Source: Alphaproteobacteria bacterium
Lineage (GTDB): Bacteria; Pseudomonadota; Alphaproteobacteria; TMED109
Assembly (NCBI GenBank): GCA_022825235.1
Contig: JAJDYI010000018.1
Coordinates: forward strand, 1-58,927
Direction: 5' to 3'
Length of the DNA stretch: 58,927 bases
Shown: piece after piece, positions 43,729 through 53,148 of the stretch
How positions within the stretch are numbered: position 1 is the stretch's first letter
Layout of the letters: each line of letters opens with the position of its first letter
Notes under the pieces: model-generated
What the model saw: only the letters and a program-made list of their open reading frames with translations
What the model was told of the DNA's origin: nothing
The model's database searches: none
Made by a program: the position numbers and the translations under genes

Positions 43729-44787
43729 GGGCGCTGGCCATCACGCGCCGGGCGCGAGCTACTCACGGGCTCGTCGTTTGCGTTCACCAGCGGCGATGCC
43801 GAGACCGGGTTTGGCACGGTCTGGGGCTCGGGCGCGCTCACCCGCCTCGACCGGGCCGCGGTGGGCGTCGCGCTCGCGCACAGCAAGGACGACGGCTCGT
43901 ACCGGGGCGCGGGCGGCAGCGAGGTCGAGGCTGCGCTCACCGGGGTCTACCCCTACGGGCGCTACGCGGTGAACCAGCGGCTCTCGCTCTGGGGCATCGC
44001 CGGGTACGGCGCGGGCACGCTCACGCTGACGCCGGACGGCGGCATCGCGGTCGAGACCGACACGGACATGCAGATGGCCGCGGCGGGCGCTCGCGGGGTG
44101 CTGATCGACGCGTCGGCCGGGGGCGGTCCCGAACTTGCGGTGAAGTCCGACGCGCTGCTGCTGCGCATGTCCTCCGACGCCGCGCGCGACGGTGCCGGCG
44201 GGCGGCTCGCCGCTTCGGACGCCGACGTGACCTGGCTCCGGCTCGGGCTGGAAGGGACGTGGCGCGGCATCGCGACCGGCGCCGGGCTCGCGTGGTCCGA
44301 CCCGGCGAGCGGGATCGCGGCCAAGCTCAAGCCCCGCGGCCTGCTGACCCACGAGGCGGACGGGTTCCGCGAGCGCGGCTTCTCGGGCGCGTTCGCCTGG
44401 GACCCCACGCCGGGATCGGACCGCGGTCCGTCGCTGACGCTGACCCAGACGCTGGGGGCTTCGGCATCGGACGGCGTGAACGCGCTGTTCCGGGAAGGCG
44501 CGCCGACGAGGCTCGCGGCCAAGGACACCGGCGGTCCCGACCGGCGCCGCTTCGAGGCGAAGTTCGGCTACGGCACGGGCGCGTTCGGCGACCGGCTCAC
44601 GATGACGCCGGAGCTGGGCATCGGCCTCTCGGACGGCAGCCGCGACTACGGCGTCGGCTGGCGGCTGAACCCCGCGGGCGGCGGGTCGTCGTTCGAGTTG
44701 CGTCTCGACGCGACGCGGCGCGAGGCGGCCAGCGGCGGCGCGGAACCGGAGCACGGGTTCCGGCTCGACCTTAAGGCCCGCTTCTGA
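43729..44787 (+). pseudogene. autotransporter beta-barrel fragment without passenger
   Basis: A C-terminal outer-membrane barrel of about 350 residues: RELLTGSSFAFTSGDAETGF, then WGSGALTRLD and VGVALAHSKDDGSYRG, alternating strands throughout, ending GFRLDLKARF with the terminal Phe needed for BAM recognition. The opening block parallels LLAGSSF in the protein at 8705, so both belong to one barrel family. In this frame the sequence is open only from 43729 and has no signal peptide; a one-base loss near 43751 appears to separate it from its upstream part. An ATG-like start inside (GTG at 43861) would give an unexportable fragment. Confidence 0.7.
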
Positions 44788-44799
44788 GGAGCAGAGCGG

Positions 44800-44825
44800 C
44801 CGGGCGCGCCGGCGGGCGCGCCCGG
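44800..44825 (+). terminator. hairpin after the barrel gene
   Basis: CCGGGCGCGCC and GGCGCGCCCGG form a perfect 11-bp stem with a 4-base loop, 13 bases after the stop. Very stable, without a T-tract. Confidence 0.5.
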
Positions 44826-45179
44826 CGCTGTGTCGGTAGAGATACCCGTACTGTCCCGCGCAGTTTGCGGGCGCCGGGGGTGGGGAAGCGCTTGAAGGAC
44901 GGCCCGCGGGCCTGGCAGGTTCTCCGGCGTCTCCCTTCCGAGCTTCTTGCTCGACCTGCACCCGCTTCTGCAGGCTCCCTTGGAGGGAGGCCGGACCGAA
45001 AACTGCGAGCCCGATGTGCCGTGGTCCGCGATCGAACAGATGTACGGCGGGCGCACGACCGCGCGGAACACCGCCAAAATGAAAAATTCAGTGTTACCTA
45101 TATGTTACCTAGCTGAAATCCAAAGCCTCAATCATTTTGCCACTAATCAGCGCATCCTTTTATATATCATGTGGTTAGA
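44826..45179. other. island boundary region
   Basis: 354 bases whose right third (from about 45070) is abruptly AT-rich (ATATATCATG and similar). No gene supported. It lies just outside the tRNA-Lys fragment. Confidence 0.4.
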
Positions 45180-45224
45180 TGGAGGGCGCACAGGGACTCG
45201 AACCCTGGACCCGCTGATTAAGAG
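45180..45224 (-). other. tRNA-Lys(CUU) 3' fragment, putative attachment site
   Basis: Read on the minus strand, this 45-base segment is the 3' part of tRNA-Lys: anticodon loop with CTT (CTCTTAATC), variable loop, T-arm GGGTTCGAGTCCC and acceptor TGCGCCC plus CCA at the 45180 end. The D-arm and 5' acceptor strand are absent: homology ends at the anticodon stem. This is what remains outside an element that integrated into a tRNA gene, and the integrase follows on the inside. Confidence 0.8.
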
Positions 45225-45440
45225 ACAGCAGCATCTAGTAATCGCCAGCTTTGCCTCAGTTTCGTCTCGCGCTGCCATATGTCGTCAAACTACATGCAAT
45301 ACAATGATCTGAAGAACTCAGGTGAAACCGATCATACGCCAAACACTCACACAAATTGCCAAACATTTGCGTCTAAGTGCTTCCCAATAGCTTCCCAGTT
45401 CGGTACGCTGGGACCCGCTGACTGTTGTGGAGAGGATCGG

Positions 45441-46634
45441 ATGCCAAGTCGAGTGAGGCTCAACAAACGCTTTGTTGACCGTATCGAGAGTGATGGATCA
45501 GAGCGGATTTACTGGGATCACGAGTTGCCCGGTTTTGGTCTGCGAGTTCGGGCTTCAGGCCGGAAGTACTACATTGCTCAAGTCCGCGCCGGAGGACGTC
45601 AACGGCGCCTGACCATCGGCTCGCATGCCCTCGCCCCGGATGCCGCGCGGAAGGAGGCGATGGCATTTATTTCGGAGCTCCGGAACGGCGGTGGCGATGT
45701 ACGCAAAATCGAGGAAACCCGGGAAGAAGCGACCATCAAAGAACTGAGCGACCGATTTCTGGACGAACACGTGAAGCTGCACTGTAAGCCTGCAACCCAA
45801 CGCGAGTACGGCCGCATTGTACGGTCGTTTGTGGTTCCCAACTTGGGCAGGCGGCGGGTTCCCGAAATCCGCCGGAGCGACATCGCTGCCTTGCATCACA
45901 AATTGCGTGACACGCGCTATCAGGCAAACCGGACGCTCGCGGTGCTGTCCAAAATGTTCAATCTCGCTGAGTTGTGGGGGATGCGCCCGGACGGATCAAA
46001 CCCGTGCCTGCACGTGAAGCGCTACAAGGAGGAACAGCGCGAGCGGTTCCTGAGTGCCGCGGAGTTTCAGCGCCTAGGCCGGGTGCTAGACGAGATTCTC
46101 GAAGACGGATCCGAAACCCGATCGGCGGTAACCGCGATCCGCCTGCTGATGCTGACGGGTTGCCGGTGTGCGGAAATCCAGACGCTGCGGTGGGAGCACG
46201 TCGACCTGGAGGCCGGCGAATTGAAGCTCCCGGATACGAAAACTGGGAGGCGGGCGATTCCGCTGGCTCCGTCTGCCGTGCGGCTGCTGGCTGCTCTGCC
46301 GCGTGACGAGGAAAACCCGTGGGTCATTCCAGGGAGACGGCGGGGCATGCACCTCAATGACCTCCGGCATCCCTGGCACCGCATTCGGACGAGAGCGGGC
46401 CTTCCTGGTGTACGCCTCCATGACCTTCGTCACAGTTTCGCATCCAGGGCTCTTGCTCTTGGTGAAGGGTTGCCGATGATCGGAAAATTGCTTGGCCACA
46501 CCCAGGTGCAAACGACCGCGCGATACGCTCACCTTGCCCGCGACACGATGAAGGTGTCGGCCGCCCGGATCGGCGACAGTATCGACCACGACCTGGAGGC
46601 CGATGGCGAAGTTGCCGGGCAGCCTGGGGCGTGA
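45441..46634 (+). CDS. tyrosine-type site-specific integrase
   Basis: A 397-residue integrase of the P4/DUF4102-type group. N-terminal arm-binding domain (DHELPGFGLRVRASGRKYYI), SAM-like core-binding domain (residues about 100-190), and catalytic domain with Arg in LTGCRCAEI, HDLRHSFASRA (His/Arg), LLGHTQVQTTARYAHL (second His and nucleophile Tyr). All catalytic residues are present, so it should be active. GGAGAGG precedes the ATG. It sits 217 bases inside the tRNA-Lys fragment, the usual place for an island integrase. Its 3' end is repeated 6 kb to the left. Confidence 0.92.
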   Translation: MPSRVRLNKRFVDRIESDGSERIYWDHELPGFGLRVRASGRKYYIAQVRAGGRQRRLTIGSHALAPDAARKEAMAFISELRNGGGDVRKIEETREEATIKELSDRFLDEHVKLHCKPATQREYGRIVRSFVVPNLGRRRVPEIRRSDIAALHHKLRDTRYQANRTLAVLSKMFNLAELWGMRPDGSNPCLHVKRYKEEQRERFLSAAEFQRLGRVLDEILEDGSETRSAVTAIRLLMLTGCRCAEIQTLRWEHVDLEAGELKLPDTKTGRRAIPLAPSAVRLLAALPRDEENPWVIPGRRRGMHLNDLRHPWHRIRTRAGLPGVRLHDLRHSFASRALALGEGLPMIGKLLGHTQVQTTARYAHLARDTMKVSAARIGDSIDHDLEADGEVAGQPGA

Positions 46635-46686
46635 TGCTTGACCTGCTCCCAGCTCTCACTGACGCCCACGTCGATTGACCTGCCCT
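46431..46686 (+). repeat. copy 2 of the integrase 3'-end direct repeat
   Basis: Intact counterpart of 40370-40625. Contains the last ~68 codons of the integrase and 52 bases beyond the stop. Confidence 0.85.
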
Positions 46687-47164
46687 CAGGCGACCTGCCT
46701 TCCACCGTCTCGGGAACCTGGTGCGCTGTCTCAAGTTGGACCTGGACTCTTGGGCGGCGAAGCGCCGGGTGAAGACGGCGGCAAAGGCCTGACAGACTCA
46801 AAGCGGCGTGACAGCGGACCAACCTGCGCGCAGCGTGTCCGACTAGCCGTTCGACCACCAAACTTCAGTGCAGGGGTGGTGCCATGTCGCAGCTTCGCCG
46901 TCCAACCCTGCCTCCTCACCAACGTGCGCGCTGTCTCAATGCTGTTCGTCAGCTCGCCTTCATTGATCTTGCAACCCTCGGCCCCGCTCTAACGGGCGAA
47001 GATCACGCTTTTTGTGCCAAGTGCGGGACCAAGTTCATCGTGTTGGGCCAAAGCGATGGGGCCGGCCCCTCCTTCAGTGGACCGCTGCCGCCAATGCAAT
47101 CCATCTCTAGCAACTTCCAAGAGCGCCCGCCGGTAGGCGACCTTATCGGGTCACTCGTGGGGGC
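46635..47164. other. region downstream of the integrase
   Basis: 530 bases with one weak candidate gene (46884-47168, plus strand, listed separately) and otherwise no recognisable content. Confidence 0.3.
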
Positions 47165-47168
47165 CTAG
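46884..47168 (+). CDS. hypothetical protein, weak
   Basis: A 94-residue frame beginning MSQLRRPTLPPHQRARC with one CAKC pair in the middle that could be half of a zinc ribbon. No relatives recognised and no strong ribosome site. The GTG/ATG choice is arbitrary. Its end overlaps the end of the convergent exported-protein gene by four bases. Confidence 0.25.
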   Translation: MSQLRRPTLPPHQRARCLNAVRQLAFIDLATLGPALTGEDHAFCAKCGTKFIVLGQSDGAGPSFSGPLPPMQSISSNFQERPPVGDLIGSLVGA

Positions 47169-47755
47169 TCGAATATTTCCAAGAACCACCCTTTTACTTC
47201 GGGATAGAAGTCGCGAGCAAGAAGACTGCCAAACTCACCGAGAAATCCTTCTGCGAGAAACCTCCCTGTGAGGGAACCAACCGCAACCACATAGAGCCCT
47301 CCTTTTGCGATTAGGAACGCAGGGCTTTGCCTCATCCAAGAGAGATCAGACGGACTCGCGAGTAGTTGACGCGTAGTCATGTCACCAACAATAGATTGAT
47401 CTAGAATCCTTGAACTTTTTTCGATTATTTGCGGATTTTCAACCGGAGTCGCAGGATCTCCGTCGCCACGGTTCAACGACACATTAAGCAGCCCACCGAT
47501 CAGAATCTCCAAGTTGTCCGTCGCGACAGGAGATAGCTCCGCGTCGGCAGTCAGTCGGTCTGCAACCTCCGGATCGTAGATGCTGACACTGACACCCAAA
47601 AACTCTGGAGACCCCTGCACATAGAGCCTTCTATTAGTTGCCGACTGTGCAACTGCATCAGACGAAAAAAATGCCGTTGGGACAATCGGGTAAGCGGCTG
47701 CAGTGGCTGCAAAGGCTCCGCCCTTGATTGCGGTGCGTCGGTCCACCTTTTCCAT
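47165..47755 (-). CDS. exported hypothetical protein with Tat-like signal
   Basis: A 196-residue protein. The N-terminus (DRRTAIKGGAFAATAAAYPI) has twin Arg followed by a hydrophobic stretch and AVAQS cleavage site, suggesting Tat or Sec export. The mature part (YVQGSPEFLGVSVSIYDPEV, ILIGGLLNVSLNRGDG) has no known motif, and the end is hydrophobic. GGAGGAAG lies eight bases before the ATG. Lower GC than the flanking DNA. It follows the peptidoglycan-binding protein gene on the same strand, 251 bases downstream, and may be co-expressed. Confidence 0.6.
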   Translation of the reverse strand: MEKVDRRTAIKGGAFAATAAAYPIVPTAFFSSDAVAQSATNRRLYVQGSPEFLGVSVSIYDPEVADRLTADAELSPVATDNLEILIGGLLNVSLNRGDGDPATPVENPQIIEKSSRILDQSIVGDMTTRQLLASPSDLSWMRQSPAFLIAKGGLYVVAVGSLTGRFLAEGFLGEFGSLLARDFYPEVKGWFLEIFD

Positions 47756-48006
47756 TGTGTCTTCCTCCGTGAAGGTTTTCGATGGGCTTAGCGCGCGGCC
47801 CGGTCTTGGTGCAGTCCTCTCCACGCTTTCCCGGCATCGTCATTGCATTCTCCATAACCACGCTTTTCCTGGCGCAAGAACCGATCACGAGTGCGCTGCA
47901 ATGCAGTTGTCCGCATGAGGGCCAGCGGTAGGTAGCTGAATGCTTGGTCTTCCAATCGGGTGGGTATTGCACACTGGCAGGCCCTCCGTTTTCGCCGGCA
48001 ACATCG

Positions 48007-49356
48007 TTATTGCACGGTTGCTTCGGACGGGACCTCCGATTCATTTGGAGGAAAATACGCCAAGCATCTGAAGTCCCCTGTATTCGCATCCCACTGCATT
48101 TTGTATCGCGTCGCGCCGTTGATGTGGTCATAGCCACAGGCGATGTACTTGATGCGACCGAGTTCCAGCATTGGTGAGTGATCTTGCCCATACACACGGT
48201 CATCACCAGACTTAGGTTCGAGGTATTGACCACCCCAGTAGTAATCCTGTGTGCCCGCACCCCTGCCAACAACAACACTGTGTTCGACCGCATCCATGTA
48301 TCCTCGTCCCGGCGGGCCCGGAATGCACTGCGCGAAATGCCATCCCGGCTTGTACGCGTAGCACCACTGCACATGGACCTTGTGGTTGCAATTGTTGACG
48401 ATGAATTGCATTTTGCCGTTCTTCGAAGGATCGATGGAGACGCAGGAGTTGGCACCAGGTATCGCGATCCAGCCTGGGATCAGGAGGAGATCGCCACTCT
48501 CTTCGCCGTAGTCGGGCCGCGCCCGTTGCGCTTCCGCAAGAGCCGGTCCGTGCGCCGATTGCCATGCTGCGACAGTGTTCAGCGCATTCTGCCCGAACAT
48601 CCGGTCGACCGGACCGGGATCAAGAGCCTGACGCCGCATGGCGGTATGAAGAATCGCCGAGAGCACGTCTCCGAGATCCGCCCCCGCCAGAAAGCCGACT
48701 ACGGCCTGCGATGCTGCGATCGCTGCCAGTGTCTTGGGCCCGATTTTGCCGTCCTTGGGCCCCGGGTCGAAGTCCAACAAGGCGAGTGCCGTCTGCACCA
48801 TGAGTGCAAGCGTTTTCTCGGCGTCGCCTCCCGGAGCAATGCCGCTCCGCTCCATCCACGTCTTGGTAGCGTAGCGCGCTTGCGGACTGAACAACCGATC
48901 CGTGACAGTGCTATCCCCCGAGGATGTCGCCTTTCCATCCCTCGGTAGTCCACTTATGCGTAGTTCTGTCCCCGGGACCCAATTCGTAAAGATACATGCC
49001 CAACGAATACCCTCACATCTGGCTCTCGCGTTACTCAACTCCTCTTCAGCCCACTGCTTCGAACTTGCATGAAAATAGTTCAGACCATAATCGGGGAAAT
49101 AAGACGTTACCCCCAATTTTGCTTCGAGTTGCCGGGCGAACTCTTCCCCGTATTGTTCATATCTTCTTGACTGCTGGGTGAACGTCGACTGAAATGATAT
49201 GATACCGCTGAAATAAATGGCTTCTTCAGTTTGCGAAACAGTCGTAGGAAATACTTCATAGAACACATAATACCGGAACTGTTCTTGTGCCATGGCTGGA
49301 GCACAAAACACCAGCGCCGATAGTACGATTGCACTTCTCACCCAGATTGAGGTCAT
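48007..49356 (-). CDS. secreted protein with two peptidoglycan-binding-like repeats
   Basis: A 449-residue exported protein: signal peptide MTSIWVRSAIVLSALVFCAP ending at AMAQE. The N-terminal 140 residues are of unknown fold. Two PG_binding_1-like repeats follow: TALALLDFDPGPKDGKIGPK and QALDPGPVDRMFGQNALNTV, each with the family's D-G-x-x-G-x-x-T/A pattern. The C-terminal ~130 residues are Cys/Trp/Tyr-rich (IVNNCNHKVHVQWCYAYKPG, CIPGPPGRGY), probably disulfide-bonded. Probably binds cell wall in the periplasm. Function unknown; GC lower than the chromosome average here. Confidence 0.7.
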   Translation of the reverse strand: MTSIWVRSAIVLSALVFCAPAMAQEQFRYYVFYEVFPTTVSQTEEAIYFSGIISFQSTFTQQSRRYEQYGEEFARQLEAKLGVTSYFPDYGLNYFHASSKQWAEEELSNARARCEGIRWACIFTNWVPGTELRISGLPRDGKATSSGDSTVTDRLFSPQARYATKTWMERSGIAPGGDAEKTLALMVQTALALLDFDPGPKDGKIGPKTLAAIAASQAVVGFLAGADLGDVLSAILHTAMRRQALDPGPVDRMFGQNALNTVAAWQSAHGPALAEAQRARPDYGEESGDLLLIPGWIAIPGANSCVSIDPSKNGKMQFIVNNCNHKVHVQWCYAYKPGWHFAQCIPGPPGRGYMDAVEHSVVVGRGAGTQDYYWGGQYLEPKSGDDRVYGQDHSPMLELGRIKYIACGYDHINGATRYKMQWDANTGDFRCLAYFPPNESEVPSEATVQ

Positions 49357-50273
49357 TGGATTTGCCGTGCTCGAGTATGGCTAACAGCCACCACGGAGAC
49401 GGCCAAGGACAGGCATGCGTCGACCACACGCTGCCGCGGTACTGCCCGCCAGGAGCAGACCGACCACGACGACATCATCGGGTCGGCCTCCGGCCGCCCG
49501 CGCCGTCGGCAAGTGGAGAGGCCGGGCAGTTCAAGCGCTCGCGCATGCACTCACCGGCTTCTCGAGCTCGAACGCGGCATCCGGGAACGCCGTCTTTCCC
49601 GCCGGACTTTTGCCGACCGCACAGACATCCATCAGACTGACGCAGTGGCGACCCGAGTAACGGATTGGTCGTAGGCCCGGTACTCGCTGACCCGGGTTGC
49701 TTCGACCGTTGGCCGAGGCATCGGTGAAGATGCGGTCACCAGAACCGGACCTCCACCTGGGTCACGGCGAACCCGGAGGCCGCGGGCGGTGTTTTCGAAG
49801 CTGGGTTCCCAACAGACGCCGAGCGGCGCTTCCTCTCCGACGACGTCCCACTGCGCAAGATCCACCACGCGTGGGGTCATGCTCATGCCGCCATCCATAC
49901 TCACGGGGGAGTCGCCGATGCCCCCATATGCCGTCAGGAACAATCCAGGATTTGCAATCGAAGGAAGTCTGGGTCTCTGTTGAGATGAAGTGGCCAATGT
50001 CATGGTGCCGGCCTTGCAGTCGATCGCGCTACGTTGAATCCACGGCACAACGCCTTGGCGATGCGCTGCTCTCGGATGTGGTCAACCTACGGTTAGCCTA
50101 TCTCCGCCGCGTCGTCCAATTGAACGACATAGACGCGCGCATGCGCTCTGAACTTCCTATGCGTTCGGTTCCGCACGGATGCGCTTCCCGCATCGGTGAT
50201 CCCCGTCTCGCTCCACGTCGCCCTCTCCCGCCACGGCCGCAAGTGCAGGGATCGAGTTCGATCGGGTACGCAG
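49357..50273. other. long intergenic region
   Basis: About 920 bases. The minus-strand frame 49632-50003 has a partly protein-like sequence (GGMSMTPRVVDLAQWDVVGE) but no ribosome site or family match; it may be a decayed gene end. Nothing else recognised. Confidence 0.3.
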
Positions 50274-51425
50274 TCAGTCTCGGGACTCCGGCAGGTTCGA
50301 CAGTGCCTGGATTGCCTGCACGACATCGAATTGCCGCGAGCACCCGAGTTTGGTGAAGATGTGCCTGAGGTGCGTCCGCACGGTGGTGTATTCGCGACCG
50401 GTAGCCGCCGCGATCTGCCGGACGGTCCGACCTTCCGCAAGCTGCACCGCGACCGCGGCCTCCGTCGGTGTGAGCCCCAGTGCCGCCTCGACCAAAAACG
50501 GACTGATTGGCGCCCGCTTCGCAGGGTCGACGATCAGCACAAGGGCGGCCGCGCGCCGGGAGCGACCGTCCATCCCCCAATGGGCCAGCGGCGTCACGTG
50601 CAAGCCAAACCTGGGCATCCACGACTTTCGCCGCACCGTCATCGAGCCGCCCGCACCTTGTTGCCCGAGCCGCGGCAGCGCCCGCGCCAGCAGCTCCTGA
50701 AGCCTGGAGTCGTCCTCCGACCAGGCGGCGTGAAGCTGTCCCCCTTCATCCGATAGCCCGTCGTTGCTGCGCAGCACCTCCCGCCCGCTGTCGTTTGCCG
50801 TCATGATCTGCCCGCGCCGGTCCAGCTGGATGACACCGACGCGACGGTTGTCGAGGAGTTCGATGGCCGAGGCGCCGAAGGCCGCCGCTTCCTCGAGCGC
50901 GGATCGCACCCGGACGTACTGGCGAAGGTGCGGCAGCACACGCGCGATCATCCGGGTCCTGGCGGAGGTCCAGCCGTCCGCGTCCACCGGATCCATGATG
51001 CTCCAGACGATGCGGCTGCCGCGGGGTCCATCCAGGCGCACGCTCAAGCCATTCTGTATGTCGTAGCGTCGGTATCCTTCGTTGTAGGCGAGTGACGTCC
51101 TCAGTTCCCGCTCGCTGAACAGGTCGACCACGGGAACGATCTTGCTGTCGGGGAGTTGCCGCACGCGTGGGAGATGTCCGTCAATGGGGTGGTACAGCCG
51201 AAAGTACTCTTCAGCGTGTTCCGAGCGATGTTCTCCCCGCGCATAGCTTTTCGCAAAGAAGATCTGGACGTTGCCGTCTTCGAGGTCGCGACCGAAGGTC
51301 AGCGTGCTGCCCTTGATCCCGCAGGCCTCATCGATGAGCGCGGAGGCCTCGGGCCAGCGGGCATCGTCGAGCATGGCCTCGTTGAGCAAGGCCACGATGC
51401 GTTCAAAGATATCCAGTTGGGTCAC
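50274..51425 (-). CDS. LuxR-family transcriptional regulator
   Basis: A 383-residue regulator. The C-terminal HTH (about 315-375) reads LTPTEAAVAVQLAEGRTVRQ then TTVRTHLRHIFTKLGCSRQF, a classic LuxR/NarL DNA-recognition unit. A PAS-like central part (GVIQLDRRGQIMTANDSGRE at about 195) may sense a ligand. The N-terminal half is helical (DIFERIVALLNEAM) as in other orphan LuxR proteins without an autoinducer domain. The start is GTG. No target gene can be assigned; it lies alone in the island. Confidence 0.85.
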   Translation of the reverse strand: MTQLDIFERIVALLNEAMLDDARWPEASALIDEACGIKGSTLTFGRDLEDGNVQIFFAKSYARGEHRSEHAEEYFRLYHPIDGHLPRVRQLPDSKIVPVVDLFSERELRTSLAYNEGYRRYDIQNGLSVRLDGPRGSRIVWSIMDPVDADGWTSARTRMIARVLPHLRQYVRVRSALEEAAAFGASAIELLDNRRVGVIQLDRRGQIMTANDSGREVLRSNDGLSDEGGQLHAAWSEDDSRLQELLARALPRLGQQGAGGSMTVRRKSWMPRFGLHVTPLAHWGMDGRSRRAAALVLIVDPAKRAPISPFLVEAALGLTPTEAAVAVQLAEGRTVRQIAAATGREYTTVRTHLRHIFTKLGCSRQFDVVQAIQALSNLPESRD

Positions 51426-51735
51426 CTGACAGCTGCCTTACCGGTGATGTGCCGGGTATTGGCACGTGTTCCTCTGACTAGTCATTTGCGAGACTTGCAT
51501 TTGTCAGCAAACCGAGAACGACCTGCCACCTGCCTCCTCCTCACATGAAGTCCGCAGTGAGGCCGTTTGGCAGGAACCGGGCAAGTGGTCCAGTGTGGCC
51601 CCGAGTGCCGTTTCTGGCGGTCGGCATTTTGCGTGGTCCTGACGGAACCAGGAAGGCAGTGCCTGTGCGTGGACGCGCATGACCTGCAAGCCATCCTTCC
51701 GGCCGCGCTCTGCGGATTGCCGATGTTCTCGTCGA
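51426..51735. other. intergenic region
   Basis: 310 bases with no gene or motif I can support. Confidence 0.35.
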
Positions 51736-52482
51736 TTACTGGCGGTGCCGCTGGTTTCCGATTGTCGGGCCCTGCACGATTTGAACGGGACGAACGTCCA
51801 GAATGGCTTTCAGGGCGGTCTTCAGTACAGGGGTTTCGACGCTGAGGCCAGGGTGTTCGTACGGGTATCTCCAGTCGATGAAGGCCTTCCTGGCTCGGGA
51901 CAACGCAGTCCTTATTCCCGGCCGGTGTGGCAGCTCCGGAAATGTGCCCGGAACCTCGGGCATGTTTGCCTCGATCCGTTCGCGCGTGTCCTTCTTCAGG
52001 CCCTTGAACAGCATCAGCAGGTCGTGCGTGCGAGCGGGTGCCCGACCGTCCCGTTCGTTCCACTGCAGTGCTTTCAACGCGAGTTCGATGGCGAGAGACA
52101 GTAGTACGGGGACCGCTATCGACGATCGGTCGAAATGGGAGGCGCGACCTTCTTCCGGGGTATCGAGACGTTCCACAAGTCGTCCGAGATTGGCTGCCTC
52201 GAGCAGCATCCATTCCGGATGCCAGAAGATCTCCGTTGTCTTTTTCTGATGTCCGGTCACCGGATCGGACTCTTCCGTCGTGAGCAGTGACTGGACTTCG
52301 CACCGCGACAGGTCCAGCCCCGTTCGAAGCGTGAACTCCCTTTGCCAGACGTCTGAGCGGAACCGTGCGTCGTTTTTGACCGGCTGGTGCGCCCGTGCGT
52401 CCGCGTCCGCGGACGCTCCGGCGATGATGGCGATCGCTTCGGCGACCTTCTGCCGGTTTGACTGGTAGTCGTCTTCGGTCAT
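51736..52482 (-). CDS. HEPN-like domain protein
   Basis: A 248-residue cytoplasmic protein. Its centre (SSIAVPVLLSLAIELALKAL followed by PARTHDLLMLFKGLKKDT) has the paired helices of HEPN proteins and the R-x-H-D-L motif seen in AbiV-like and other HEPN proteins. Some of these are RNases in phage defence or toxin-antitoxin systems, others are inert. AGGAAACG precedes the ATG. N-terminal residues 1-75 are acidic and unlike the rest. No obvious antitoxin partner lies beside it. Family assignment is by pattern only. Confidence 0.55.
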   Translation of the reverse strand: MTEDDYQSNRQKVAEAIAIIAGASADADARAHQPVKNDARFRSDVWQREFTLRTGLDLSRCEVQSLLTTEESDPVTGHQKKTTEIFWHPEWMLLEAANLGRLVERLDTPEEGRASHFDRSSIAVPVLLSLAIELALKALQWNERDGRAPARTHDLLMLFKGLKKDTRERIEANMPEVPGTFPELPHRPGIRTALSRARKAFIDWRYPYEHPGLSVETPVLKTALKAILDVRPVQIVQGPTIGNQRHRQ

Positions 52483-52782
52483 GGTCGTTTCCTGTCCGCT
52501 CGTCGTCCGATCGTTTGGTGCACGTCGGCCAGCAGGGCCGCAGTACGCCTGTTGTACGGGAATTCGCAAGCGCGGTGGATCGGCTTCAGGCGGCGTCGCG
52601 GATGAATTCCCGGCGGGCGTCGGTTGAGGACAACCGAGATTCAGGGCGAAATAGTCGGGAATGCTCGGTGGACTGGCATTTCTGACGTGCAGCGGGGTCC
52701 CGATTATTCGCTAGGCTGACCAGGCCAAGTCACGACCTCACGCAAGCAAGGGATTCACCGCACCGAATCCAGGAGGGTTTGG
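52483..52782. other. intergenic region
   Basis: 300 bases between divergent genes; contains no identifiable gene. May include lost resolvase upstream sequence. Confidence 0.3.
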
Positions 52783-53148
52783 TTGGGACGATGTGCAACC
52801 ATCTCTGCCCACGTACCGACCGTGGATCAGTCATGCGCACTGCCGCCCGAGGAAAGCACGGCTGTCGCGGAACGTGTCGCCTATGAGGTCGCGCACGAGG
52901 TTGTGGGCGAGTCCGCGGTGACGGGAACCGGGGTGAAGCCGGGACGGACGGAACGGCGACGCGTGATGGCATTGGCGCGGGCTCGGGACATTGACGCTGT
53001 TCTGGTAACGGAGCTGTCGCGTCGGGGGCGTTCCACTGCGGACCAGCTTCAGCCCCTCCTCGAACTGGAGCGTTGGAAGGTATCGGTCATTGCAGGGAGC
53101 GGCCCGACGTTCGATCTCGGATCGCAGCACGCCGGGAGGAGTCCGTAG
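52783..53148 (+). pseudogene. serine resolvase N-terminal remnant
   Basis: ERRRVMALARARDIDAVLVT, ELSRRGRSTADQLQPLLELE and WKVSVIAGSGPTFDLGS are the catalytic domain of a Tn3-type resolvase. The catalytic Ser block that should read ARVSTVDQS is AHVPTVDQS, replacing Ser by Pro, and the E-helix and C-terminal DNA-binding domain are missing. It cannot recombine. The start shown is a TTG chosen only because the frame opens there. Its stop overlaps the GTG of the next gene. Confidence 0.7.

Noticed and set aside
43515-44774. 419-codon Arg-rich frame overlapping the barrel
   Set aside because: Out-of-frame reading of the barrel gene; the barrel frame has strand periodicity and a terminal Phe.
44947-45312. 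121-codon frame containing GTRTLDPLIK
   Set aside because: This peptide is a translation of the complement of tRNA-Lys(CUU), a well-known spurious call; the DNA is a tRNA fragment.
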